A DNA stretch of 43,045 nt, taken from Caryophanales bacterium UBA5026 (lineage in GTDB: Bacteria > Bacillota_I > Bacilli_A > RF39 > UBA660). Location of the stretch: positions 1-43,045 of the forward strand of contig DICM01000032.1 of the NCBI GenBank assembly GCA_002416285.1, written 5' to 3'. Made by a program: the position numbers and the translations under genes. Positions 32,403 to 40,694 of this stretch are shown piece after piece; the first letter of the stretch is position 1; the number at the start of each line of letters is the position of its first letter. The notes beneath the pieces are model-generated. The model was not told where the DNA came from. It did not search any database and saw only the letters and a program-made list of their open reading frames with translations.

Positions 32403-35297
32403 TCACCATTTTACCAATGTTGCAGTTGTTCCAGTTCCAATCAGGCAAGCACCATCACCAAATGGAATAGAAGGAGTAGAGTATCCAGCACCACTACTCA
32501 CTGATTTTGTATATTTTAAATCAAGCTTTTGCGTACTAGCGTTAAATTCATAGAAATATAAATTACCAGAATATGCTACAAAACGATTACTACCCATCCT
32601 ACAGAGTCCAACAGCAGAATATTTCTCAGTCGTTGTATAATTTACCCCATTAATTTGTACATTAATAGCAGTCTGTGCTGTACTATTACTACTTCCACTA
32701 TAAGAAATTTGTTTGTATGCATAATTTCCAGAACCTAAATTTATAATGGAATATGAAAGCCTACTTCCATTCATGAAACTTTCGAATCCATCCTGAACGA
32801 TGTATGCCTTATTCTCTAAGTCACCATAATAATAATGAACAGAACCACTACTACTTTCACTATCAACCCAGCAACTGACTGAATCTCCTGAAATACTGAG
32901 TTTAAGATACTGGCTTAATTCTGACTTACTATTGTTACTATAAGACCCAATAGAATAACAAGTATTTCCAGCACAGGCCATGCTCGTAAACCAACGATTA
33001 TAACTTTGGGAAGTTGGACAATAGGTACTTGTTTTTACAGAAAAACTAGTTCCATTTAACTCAACAATAGAAGCAGTAATATCATAATATGATATATTTC
33101 CAGAAGAACTATAAGTTTCACCACTGTTTCCCATTATAAGAAAGCGATTATCACTTAGTCGAACGGCTTTTGTGTAAGAACCATAACCAGAACCAACTGT
33201 ACCAGTTAAAATTCGTTGGGTATTACCAACAGTAATTGTACCATTTGTATATTTCAATATAGTTGCATCGACAAAAGAACCATAGTGACGTCTACCATTC
33301 GCACTCATATCTCCATCGTCGCCTCGTTTTATAGCGACTGCTGTTGTACTATTTAATGGGACGATTGCATTATAACTGCCAATATTCGATAGTGTAGTTG
33401 TAGTTGGTTCACAACTCTGCGTATTACAAGCTTGACTACCAGTTGAACTAGAACAGGTCCTTCCAGTCTTATTATCTGTTACTGTTACACTTCGGTATTG
33501 TACTCCTCCACCACAAGTCTTACTACATGCTCCCCATCCTCCATAAGAGGTATTGGTATTACTACTACATTCCGCATAGACTGCGTAACTTAAAGTTCTA
33601 TTAATTTTGTTTCCTGCTTGATCCATGTAAGTAATGTAGACAGTTCTCGTTCCTCCATTAAGGCTTCCTCCAACATTCCATGACTTACTGGTCGTATAAG
33701 CTTCCCATGACCCTCCAGTCTCGTATCCGGTGTTACTGATATACATCTGCATACTTGCTCCAGAGTTGTCGGTTACATTCGAGGTGATCGTTGTTATTAA
33801 GGCATTGTAACTTCCATTCGTGGATGTGATATTTAAACTGTTTACAACTGGTGCTGTTGTATCAATTTGGGATATCGTTAAAGCAGATGATGTGACCGTA
33901 TTAATTCCGTCGGTACTTCTTGCTTCAATCGTTCCATTACTATTAAATACAATTCCGGCACTCGTTCCACTAATTGTGATCCAAGTATTATTAGTAACTG
34001 CGGTTCCATTATAGGTCGCACTTCCAGATAGTACTCGGAACTGATTCGTATAGCCACTTTGATAAGTGATGGTTGCAGTCTTACTCTTTGCCCACCCACT
34101 TGGACTTACACCATAACTTGGCGTTACGATTGTCGTTGTTGCTTGAACTCGCTCACTACTTTCCATTACTCCTCCGGCTTTGTTGGTTAGTCTTACTTTG
34201 TAGGTGTAGTTTCCACTCGTGAGATTACTAAATAGATAGGTATTATTTGTTCCATTATCAATCCAAGAACCATTATTTACTTGGAATTCATATTTGGCAA
34301 TTCCTGATTCATTATCGACTCCATTGGCGATAACTTGAATACTCTTACTGGTCACCGTTCCAATTCCTACACTGACACTTGTTGGACTGGTTGGATCGAC
34401 TTGACTAATGGTTAAAGTGGATGGACTTGCTTCATTGTATCCATCACTGGTAATCGCTTCAATCGTTCCATTTGTTTCAAAGATGACTTCGGCACTTGTT
34501 CCACTAATCTTTCTTCGCTCTCCGACTGGTAGTACTTCGCCATTTAGTTTAGCAATACCACTATGGATGATGAGATAGTTCTCAACATTGTTTGGATAGG
34601 TAATTGTTACCGTTTTACTTTTGGTCCAGCCACTTTCTCTCACGGAATAAGTTGCAGTTGGTAGAGCATCTGTTACTGCTTCTATCATCTTTTCGGTTAC
34701 CTTATCAATTCGGTTGATGACTCTTACATGGATCTCATATTTCTTACTATACCTTAAAGAATCAAAGGTATATTCATTTTTACTACTGTTTTTCCAATTG
34801 GAATCATTATCACAATCAGCAACACAATAAGAATATCCTGAAATTCCAGTATCATCACTGGCAGTCGCTATTACGGTGATCTTTCTGGTTGTTTTCTCTT
34901 TGACAGATAAAGAAAGACTGGCATATAGATCGGTTTCTCCAGTACAGTCTCCTTTTCTTACGATGAGATCATTTCTAGGACCTGAAGCACAATAGTTTCC
35001 ATCGGTGAAATCCTTTAGAACATATTCTGCATCTTTATTTTGAAAGACGAGTCCAGTGACTTTCTCTTTATTCTTAATTTCTAGTATTTTTACATCTGAT
35101 CCATTTGGATCTAGCTTATTATCATTACTGACATAGATATCGGCAGCATCTAGAACATTTTTCGCACTCGTAACAAACCCACCCTTTTTGGCTTGTTCAA
35201 TCTGACTTAATACAATTGGGGTTGTAATTAAAGCAATTACTGATAGTATTACAATGACTGCTAGTAATTCTACTAATGTGAACGCATTCCTTTTCAT
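32403..35297 (-). CDS. Giant prepilin-like surface protein with Ig-like repeats and a thrombospondin type 1 repeat
   Basis: 964 residues. The N-terminus MKRNAFTLVELLAVIVILSV is a type IV pilin-like signal (FTLVELL followed by ~20 hydrophobic residues; Ala, not Gly, before the cut). Then come Ig/fibronectin-like beta repeats, including two similar units with SGWTKSKTVTITY (near 219) and SGWAKSKTATITY (near 396). Near 576-631 GGWGACSKTCGGGVQYRSV...C is a thrombospondin type 1 repeat (W, CSxTCGxG, six Cys). The C-terminal ~320 residues have propeller-like repeats (RFLIMGNSG, RFVAYSGN). Likely a membrane-anchored surface adhesin. No pilus assembly genes are in the window. AGGAGG precedes ATG. Confidence 0.75.
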   Translation of the reverse strand: MKRNAFTLVELLAVIVILSVIALITTPIVLSQIEQAKKGGFVTSAKNVLDAADIYVSNDNKLDPNGSDVKILEIKNKEKVTGLVFQNKDAEYVLKDFTDGNYCASGPRNDLIVRKGDCTGETDLYASLSLSVKEKTTRKITVIATASDDTGISGYSYCVADCDNDSNWKNSSKNEYTFDSLRYSKKYEIHVRVINRIDKVTEKMIEAVTDALPTATYSVRESGWTKSKTVTITYPNNVENYLIIHSGIAKLNGEVLPVGERRKISGTSAEVIFETNGTIEAITSDGYNEASPSTLTISQVDPTSPTSVSVGIGTVTSKSIQVIANGVDNESGIAKYEFQVNNGSWIDNGTNNTYLFSNLTSGNYTYKVRLTNKAGGVMESSERVQATTTIVTPSYGVSPSGWAKSKTATITYQSGYTNQFRVLSGSATYNGTAVTNNTWITISGTSAGIVFNSNGTIEARSTDGINTVTSSALTISQIDTTAPVVNSLNITSTNGSYNALITTITSNVTDNSGASMQMYISNTGYETGGSWEAYTTSKSWNVGGSLNGGTRTVYITYMDQAGNKINRTLSYAVYAECSSNTNTSYGGWGACSKTCGGGVQYRSVTVTDNKTGRTCSSSTGSQACNTQSCEPTTTTLSNIGSYNAIVPLNSTTAVAIKRGDDGDMSANGRRHYGSFVDATILKYTNGTITVGNTQRILTGTVGSGYGSYTKAVRLSDNRFLIMGNSGETYSSSGNISYYDITASIVELNGTSFSVKTSTYCPTSQSYNRWFTSMACAGNTCYSIGSYSNNSKSELSQYLKLSISGDSVSCWVDSESSSGSVHYYYGDLENKAYIVQDGFESFMNGSRLSYSIINLGSGNYAYKQISYSGSSNSTAQTAINVQINGVNYTTTEKYSAVGLCRMGSNRFVAYSGNLYFYEFNASTQKLDLKYTKSVSSGAGYSTPSIPFGDGACLIGTGTTATLVKW

Positions 35298-35364
35298 ACC
35301 TACTTCCTCCTATTTTTACACTCTACTACAATAATACAATAGTCATTTATGATAGTCAAACATT

Positions 35365-35395
35365 TTAAAAAAAATTGGTTTTATTCACCAATCTT
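35365..35395 (-). terminator. Terminator after the ftsW/rodA-like gene
   Basis: On the minus strand AGATTGGT, a 7-base loop, ACCAAT and then TTTTTTTT. It begins at the gene's stop codon. Confidence 0.8.
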
Positions 35396-36564
35396 TAATA
35401 ACTAGATGCTATCTTAATTTTTTGATTTTTAGTCTCAATATGAACTCTTTGCACCATTGCAAGAGCCAAAATAAGCGATAGCGTAAACGAACCACCATAA
35501 GAGAGAAATGGCAATGGAACACCAGTTAATGGCATCACGCCAAATAATCCACCTAAATTAACTAATATATGTAAGAAAATATAAATGGCTACCCCAAAGC
35601 AGATATATTTACCACGCAAAGTATTTGCTTTGGTTGCTAAGCTAGTAATCCGTTTTAAAACAAATAGATAAGCAAAGAAAATAACAGTAGAAAATAAAAA
35701 ACCATACTCTTCTGCAACAATGGCAAAAACACTATCCGTATGAGATTCTGGAATATAAGAGACTTGTTTACTATTACCAATCCCTACACCCAGTAAACTC
35801 CCATCATTAATGGCAATAAATCCATTACAAATTTGATATCCACCATTTTCGTAATCAGCACAAGGATCAAAGAAATCAAAACGACTCAATTGGGAAGCAG
35901 TAAGTAATGATCCGGTTTTTCCTATAATGATACAAGCCGCACAAAAAACTAGCAATGCACCTATACCAATTGTTTTTAGTTTTTCTACTTTCAAAATCGG
36001 ACTTACAAAAAACATACTAGCAAAGATCGTAAATAGAATTATCATGGTCCCCAAATCCTTTTGGAAGAATACAATCGCTGGAAATACACATCCTACAAAT
36101 AAGATAACCGCAATCATATCATAATGATTCACACCTTTGGTACGGAGCTTTTTATAAAAGAGTTCAAACAATAGTGCCAGACAAACGATCATTACCGGCT
36201 TTGCAAACTCGCTTGGTTGAAATGTTCCAAAACCAGGAATTGCAATCCAGTTTTTACTTCCTTTATGAAATGTTCCATAAAGTGATAGATAAGCCAGTGC
36301 ACCACTGATAGCAAAAAATCCTAGTGCACCCCAGAAACGATATTTTCTAGTCGGAATCTGAATTACAATGATAGTTACAACAATTCCTACTAAAAGAGGA
36401 GCTAGTTGTTTAAAAAAATAATTGTATAATGGAGTATTATAACGTAGTACAACTGCCTTGCTAGAGGCTGTTACAATGTTTAAAAGTCCAAAAATAAATA
36501 ATAGTACTGTTACCCATAATAATGGTTTATCCATATCACGGATTAAATCTTTTAGCCTCTTCAT
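35395..36564 (-). CDS. FtsW/RodA/SpoVE-family peptidoglycan glycosyltransferase
   Basis: 389 residues with about ten membrane segments. It has the SEDS signatures: GSKNWIAIPGFGTFQPSEFAKPVMI (the conserved QPSEFAK), FFQKDLGTMII (catalytic Asp region), DGSLLGVGIGNSKQ, PESHTDSVFAIVAEEYGF and the last PLTGVPLPFLSYGGS. SEDS proteins polymerise glycan strands with a partner penicillin-binding protein for division, elongation or spore cortex. No penicillin-binding partner is adjacent, and the sequence alone does not decide among FtsW, RodA and SpoVE. Single gene, own terminator. Confidence 0.9.
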   Translation of the reverse strand: MKRLKDLIRDMDKPLLWVTVLLFIFGLLNIVTASSKAVVLRYNTPLYNYFFKQLAPLLVGIVVTIIVIQIPTRKYRFWGALGFFAISGALAYLSLYGTFHKGSKNWIAIPGFGTFQPSEFAKPVMIVCLALLFELFYKKLRTKGVNHYDMIAVILFVGCVFPAIVFFQKDLGTMIILFTIFASMFFVSPILKVEKLKTIGIGALLVFCAACIIIGKTGSLLTASQLSRFDFFDPCADYENGGYQICNGFIAINDGSLLGVGIGNSKQVSYIPESHTDSVFAIVAEEYGFLFSTVIFFAYLFVLKRITSLATKANTLRGKYICFGVAIYIFLHILVNLGGLFGVMPLTGVPLPFLSYGGSFTLSLILALAMVQRVHIETKNQKIKIASSY

Positions 36565-36623
36565 ATTCTCACCTTAATGTTATTATCATATCATAAATCA
36601 ATTTCTTTGAAAAGATAACAACT

Positions 36624-36650
36624 AAAAAAAGGAAGATGATCTTCCTTTTC
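36624..36650. terminator. Terminator after the YjcZ-type gene
   Basis: AAAAGGAAGAT-GATCTTCCTTTT, a perfect stem with T-runs on both strands, directly after the small gene's stop. Confidence 0.8.
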
Positions 36651-36651
36651 T

Positions 36652-36804
36652 TTAATTACCCCAGGCTCTAGCCCCGATGATAATTACTAAGAGAATAAAT
36701 AATACTAAGATGATAGCTGCTCCGTAGCCTGCACCGCCGTAACCTCCGCCACCGCCGCATTGGTTACCGCAACCATATCCTTGGTATCCACCATAATAAT
36801 ACAT
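36652..36804 (-). CDS. YjcZ-type small sporulation protein
   Basis: 50 residues with a perfect ribosome site (AAGGAGGGTGTAAT before ATG). The N-terminal half is Gly/Tyr-rich (MYYYGGYQGYGCGNQC, GGYGGAGYG) and the C-terminal half is one hydrophobic segment (AIILVLFILLVIIIGA) ending RAWGN. This matches the YjcZ/CotH-neighbour family of tiny Gly/Tyr-rich membrane proteins from spore-formers. Two Cys (12, 16) could crosslink. Role in the family is poorly known; spore coat or membrane association is assumed. It supports a spore-forming host. Confidence 0.8.
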   Translation of the reverse strand: MYYYGGYQGYGCGNQCGGGGGYGGAGYGAAIILVLFILLVIIIGARAWGN

Positions 36805-36950
36805 ATTACACCCTCCTTATCTAGGTCTACTATAGTTTATTAAGAAGATAGTATTTTGTGCATGAAAATGCCCAAATGTGATTCAATCTAGTCGTTTTTT
36901 TGATACGGAAAAATTATTGAATCATATATATATTATGAAAGGAGAATCAT

Positions 36951-38042
36951 ATGGAAACGATGTTTGACTATATATCTAAAACAAAAAATAAATCAGTAGA
37001 AGAACTACCTTTAAATGAAGTAGATATCGCTCTTTTCTGCACTCTTTCCTATCTTCCTTGGGATTATATTGTATCTCCACCAAAGCAAACAAATCCAATC
37101 AAATTGGTCGATGCAATCAATAAATTTAATGATTGGAATTACGCTAGTACATTTCGCATAATGAAAGATCAAGAGCTACTTAGACTATTAAAACAATCAA
37201 ATCGCTATACAAATATCTTAATGTCAAATTATGTCAACCACTATGATCAAATCAATCAAATTCAATTTTCAGCAGTTACTTTCTCTCTTCCTAATGGAAA
37301 ATCAATTATCGTATTTCGCGGTACCGATGATACCCTAATCGGTTGGAAAGAAGATTTTAACATGAGCTTTGAATCCCCAATCAAAGCTCAGGAGGAAGCA
37401 ACTGATTATTTAAATCACATCATTCCATTCCTCGATGACAAAATTATTATCGCAGGACACTCCAAAGGTGGGAATCTGGCAGTCTATAGTTCTATTTTTA
37501 TAGATGAACAAAATAAAGACAAAATTGAAATCGTTTATAATTTCGATGGACCAGGATTTCTAGAAGAAATCACTTCTACAACTAATTATCAAGAAATGAG
37601 TAATAAAATTCAAACATTTATACCTGAATCTTCTATTATTGGAATGCTTTTAGAACAGACAGAAACGTATACTATCGTAAAAAGTTATCAGATTGGAATT
37701 CTACAACATAGTTTATATTCATGGATTATCCAAGATAATCAATTTATAAAATTAAAAAAAATAACTTCCAGTAGTATCTATATCAATCAAACCTTAAAAG
37801 AATGGATAAAATCGTTATCAAAAGAAGAGAGAGAAAAAGTCATTGATTCACTCTATCGGGTGTTCGAGAAAACAGGAGCAAGCACGATTAGTGAACTAAC
37901 TTCAAATTGGATTCAAAACAGTAAAACAATAATTGAAAATTTTCATGATATGGATTATACAACAAAACTTTTTTTACTAAATACAATGGTTGAACTATTT
38001 AAAATCAGCAAAAAAAACCTATCACTTTACTTTAATAAATAA
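36951..38042 (+). CDS. Alpha/beta hydrolase, Mbeg1-like (DUF2974)
   Basis: 363 residues. The nucleophile elbow is IIIAGHSKGGNLAVYSS (Ser near 171), and FRGTDDTLIGWKEDFNMSF (near 122) is the typical lipase-like oxyanion region of this family. VYNFDGPGF follows, as in Mbeg1-like proteins. No signal peptide. Substrate unknown; family members are annotated as putative lipases or esterases. The C-terminal ~110 residues are helical. GAAAGGAGAATC precedes ATG. It stands alone before def, 56 bases apart, so they may share a transcript. Confidence 0.85.
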   Translation: METMFDYISKTKNKSVEELPLNEVDIALFCTLSYLPWDYIVSPPKQTNPIKLVDAINKFNDWNYASTFRIMKDQELLRLLKQSNRYTNILMSNYVNHYDQINQIQFSAVTFSLPNGKSIIVFRGTDDTLIGWKEDFNMSFESPIKAQEEATDYLNHIIPFLDDKIIIAGHSKGGNLAVYSSIFIDEQNKDKIEIVYNFDGPGFLEEITSTTNYQEMSNKIQTFIPESSIIGMLLEQTETYTIVKSYQIGILQHSLYSWIIQDNQFIKLKKITSSSIYINQTLKEWIKSLSKEEREKVIDSLYRVFEKTGASTISELTSNWIQNSKTIIENFHDMDYTTKLFLLNTMVELFKISKKNLSLYFNK

Positions 38043-38098
38043 ACAAATATTTCACTTTTTTATCAATTTATGATAAAATACGATAGGGAGTTGAGAGT

Positions 38099-38650
38099 AT
38101 GTTTCAAAAATTAAATATATTAGATGAAAAAGATAAACGATTAAGAAAAGTAAGTGTCCCTGTTGAAAATGGAAAATTAACCAAAGAAGAACAAAAAATA
38201 GTGAAACAGATTATTCAACACTTAACTTATAGTCAAATAGAAGAATACGAAAAAAAATATCAACTACGCCCTGGATGTGGACTTGCTTTTCCACAAGTTG
38301 GTATCAATAAAAGAGTGATCGTAATTGTCGATGAATACGATGAAGGTAAATTTGATAATTATGTCGTAATTAATCCCGTTATTGTTAGTAACTCCAAAGA
38401 ATTAATTGCAGCAGATGCTGGTGAAGGATGTCTCAGTGTCAATCGAGAGATTGAAGGACATGTCCCAAGATATGCTCGTGTAACTGTAGAAGGTTATGAT
38501 GAAGATGGAAATAAAATCCGCATTCGAGCAAGAGAGGATCTAGCGATTGCATTTCAACACGAAATCGATCACTTAGATGGTGTTCTTTTCTTTGATCGCA
38601 TTAATCCAAAAAAACCGTTCTTTACGGAACGGGAAATTCGTTTAATTTAA
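38099..38650 (+). CDS. def: Peptide deformylase
   Basis: 183 residues, type II (Gram-positive) length. The three catalytic motifs are present: GCGLAFPQVG (near 59), EGCLSVN (near 109) and QHEIDHLDGVLF (near 152), which supply the Cys and two His metal ligands and the catalytic Glu. The enzyme removes the N-formyl group from nascent proteins on the ribosome. Motif 1 has Phe where many have Ala (GLAAxQ). GGGAGTTGAGAGT precedes ATG. Its terminator is interrupted by the IS150-type element. Confidence 0.96.
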   Translation: MFQKLNILDEKDKRLRKVSVPVENGKLTKEEQKIVKQIIQHLTYSQIEEYEKKYQLRPGCGLAFPQVGINKRVIVIVDEYDEGKFDNYVVINPVIVSNSKELIAADAGEGCLSVNREIEGHVPRYARVTVEGYDEDGNKIRIRAREDLAIAFQHEIDHLDGVLFFDRINPKKPFFTEREIRLI

Positions 38651-38745
38651 AAGATCTCAAATGAAGTGATAAGATGAAAGTAGACAAAGTCAAAAAAGAC
38701 TTCAGTCTACTTTTTTTGTTATTATAAAATAAAGGAGGAAGAAAA

Positions 38746-39102
38746 ATGCGAAAAAATATAATGAGAACGGCAAAAGAAAAAGAAGAAATCGTTAAAGAAT
38801 ATTTAGAGGGTGGAATTAGTACTAGAGCTATCGCAGAAAAATATGAAACAAATCAAAAAGTATTTAATACATGGCTAAAGAATTATCGAGAATATGGAAT
38901 TGAAGGTCTAATTTCTAAGACTGGAAAGAAAAAGGGAGGAACTAAAGGTCAAGGTAAAAAAACTAAAACAGAACTAGAAAAGCTAAAATATGATCTTCTA
39001 AAAAAAGAAATTGAGGTAGCACGATTAAAAAAAGGTTATATGGTGAAAGGAGTTGGGGCTCAAAAGGAATACGTTACTACATTCGACGAGAATACGAAAT
39101 AA
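38746..39102 (+). CDS. IS150-group OrfA (helix-turn-helix transposase subunit)
   Basis: 118 residues. The HTH region (KEKEEIVKEYLEGGISTRAI, then AEKYETNQKVFNTWLKNY) is followed by a Lys-rich linker and a leucine-zipper-like helix (TELEKLKYDLLKKEIEVARL). OrfA binds the inverted repeats and, through -1 frameshifting, forms the N-terminus of the OrfAB transposase. AAAGGAGGAAGAAAA precedes ATG. The slip site is the A7 run at 39027-39033, after which the -1 frame continues KRLYGERSWGSKG into orfB. Confidence 0.92.
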   Translation: MRKNIMRTAKEKEEIVKEYLEGGISTRAIAEKYETNQKVFNTWLKNYREYGIEGLISKTGKKKGGTKGQGKKTKTELEKLKYDLLKKEIEVARLKKGYMVKGVGAQKEYVTTFDENTK

Positions 39103-39149
39103 TCGACAATTTCAAAGATAGATATTCAGTCTCTTATTTATGTAACTTA

Positions 39150-39956
39150 ATGTCTGTTTCGAGAAGCGGATATTATAAATGGCAATATGGAAAACTTAAT
39201 CCATCTGAAAAAGAATTATCTAGACAAGAAAATATTAATTTAATTAAAGAAGTTCATAATAAACATAAGTCTCATGGTTATAGATGGATTAATGCTTTTA
39301 TAAGAAATAAATATGGAATAGTATGGACAGATAACTATGTTCATCGCTTATGTAAATATGAAGGTATTAGGTCGCAAGGGAAACATTATCAGTGGAAAAA
39401 ACCTGGTGAAGAACAATACCGATTTAGTAATCTAATATGGAATGGATGGAAATACTTATCGAAACCATTTGAAGTAATAGTTTCAGATATGACTTCGTTC
39501 AATGTAAAAGGTATTTATTATGAATTAACATTATACTTTGATGCTTGGAACAAAGAAATAGTCGGATATGGACTGGCTTCAAGAAAAGGAGCTATAAATT
39601 CATATTACGATGGTTTAAAACAAGTTTTATCTAAAATAAAAGACCAAACCTCCGATTTAGTAATCTTACACACAGATCAAGGTTCAGTCTATTCATCGAA
39701 GTTATATAATAATCTCTTAAAAGATTATCACATAGAAAGGTCAATGTCACGATCTGGAACTCCTACAGATAATCCGGTTAATGAATCGTTAAATGGCTGG
39801 ATAAAAGAAGAATTAATTATTGATTTTAATTTAAAGAGATGTGATGATGTTTTAAAATTAATTAAAGAATATGTTCTCTATTTTAATAATATAAGACCAG
39901 CTTATTCATTACAATATAAAACCCCAATTCAATATAAACTTGAATTAGGGTTTTAA
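39150..39956 (+). CDS. IS150-group OrfB (DDE transposase)
   Basis: 268 residues from the first ATG in frame, but the frame is open back to the orfA slip site at 39027-39033, so the working protein is most likely the OrfAB fusion. The catalytic triad is visible: VIVSDMTSF (D), LHTDQGSVYSS (D) and NPVNESLNGWIKEELI (E), in an rve integrase core; HKSHGYRWINAFI is the preceding HTH_21 domain. It ends YNNIRPAYSLQYKTPIQY, the family's usual C-terminus. All three acidic residues are intact, so activity is likely. Confidence 0.93.
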   Translation: MSVSRSGYYKWQYGKLNPSEKELSRQENINLIKEVHNKHKSHGYRWINAFIRNKYGIVWTDNYVHRLCKYEGIRSQGKHYQWKKPGEEQYRFSNLIWNGWKYLSKPFEVIVSDMTSFNVKGIYYELTLYFDAWNKEIVGYGLASRKGAINSYYDGLKQVLSKIKDQTSDLVILHTDQGSVYSSKLYNNLLKDYHIERSMSRSGTPTDNPVNESLNGWIKEELIIDFNLKRCDDVLKLIKEYVLYFNNIRPAYSLQYKTPIQYKLELGF

Positions 39957-40010
39957 GAGTTCTTTTTTTACCTGTCTACTTTTACTTGACTAGTTCAAAT
40001 GAGATCTTTT

Positions 40011-40694
40011 TTAGTATTTCTTTATGTTTAGAACAAGTGATTCCTTTTTGGTATATCCTTTTACACTAACAAATTGATACTTTCCATAATGACGAATGGA
40101 AAAAATATCCCCTTCTTTTAAAATAATCGAAGGCTTTTTTTGTATTTCATAATTTAAAAGAAAATAAGCATCTTTTAAAATTTCTAAAATTTGACTTCTA
40201 CTTTTCGATAGTAATTTTGATAAGATACTATCGACTCTTAAACTAGGAACAATAACTTGTAAAAACTGATACTCTGGCTGATAACTAGATGCGATATCCA
40301 TTTCAACTTTTTGCCATTTCACTTTCTGCTTTCCAATTTCTGTAACGAAATCGATAATATAATCAGCGACAGAACTTAGTACAAACAAGTAGCTTTTTTC
40401 ACCGATTATGATATCTCCCCATACATGGCGATCCAATTTATGATGATAGAGTACTCCTAATATATCTTGATGAGTTCCACTAAAATTCATAATTTCTAGA
40501 CAGATAACTGGAATTTCCTCACTGTAAACAATTGCACTTGTACAATTAGTAAATGGTAAAAAGACAGAACATGGAACACCTTTTAATCTACTTGTTACCT
40601 GTTTTAATTCCCTCGGATCCAAAAAAGGAGTCGAGTCTCCTCTTCTCACCTTTTCCGCACAAGTTTGATAGAAAAATTCTTCTTTATTCACCAT
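40011..40694 (-). CDS. ylmH: YlmH-family S4 RNA-binding protein
   Basis: 227 residues. The N-terminal ~150 residues are the YlmH fold (TPFLDPRELKQVTSRL, the conserved FLDPRE). The C-terminal S4 domain has LRVDSILSKLLSKSRSQILEILKDAYFLLNYEI (given by key residues R-D, SKSRSQ) and EGDIFSIRHYGKY. YlmH homologues bind ribosomal RNA and have been linked to rescue of stalled large subunits. In most Bacillota ylmH lies in the division cluster near sepF and divIVA; here it follows an ABC-F gene with an 11-base overlap, an altered context. Possibly joint ribosome-directed roles (inference). Confidence 0.88.
   Translation of the reverse strand: MVNKEEFFYQTCAEKVRRGDSTPFLDPRELKQVTSRLKGVPCSVFLPFTNCTSAIVYSEEIPVICLEIMNFSGTHQDILGVLYHHKLDRHVWGDIIIGEKSYLFVLSSVADYIIDFVTEIGKQKVKWQKVEMDIASSYQPEYQFLQVIVPSLRVDSILSKLLSKSRSQILEILKDAYFLLNYEIQKKPSIILKEGDIFSIRHYGKYQFVSVKGYTKKESLVLNIKKY

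Larger units (their letters stand above)
38662..39997 (+). mobile_element. IS3-family, IS150-group insertion sequence, apparently intact
   Basis: About 1.34 kb bounded by imperfect ~25-bp inverted repeats: left TGAAGTGATAAGATGAAAG then TAGACA, right (complement) TGAACTAGTCAAGTAAAAG then TAGACA. With canonical TG...CA ends the target duplication is two bases (AA); shifting the ends by one gives the 4-bp AAAT duplication. It carries orfA and orfB in the usual order. A strong hairpin (AGTAGAC...GTCTACT) lies just inside the left end, before orfA, and may block read-in transcription. Confidence 0.88.
38649..40010. terminator. Bidirectional def/ylmH terminator split by the insertion sequence
   Basis: The left arm AAAAGATCTC (38649-38658) and right arm GAGATCTTTTTT (40001-40012) were once joined by the loop AAAT, giving a perfect hairpin with A and T tracts between convergent def and ylmH. 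AAAT is present on both sides of the IS (38659-38662, 39997-40000), consistent with a 4-bp target duplication. Confidence 0.75.
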
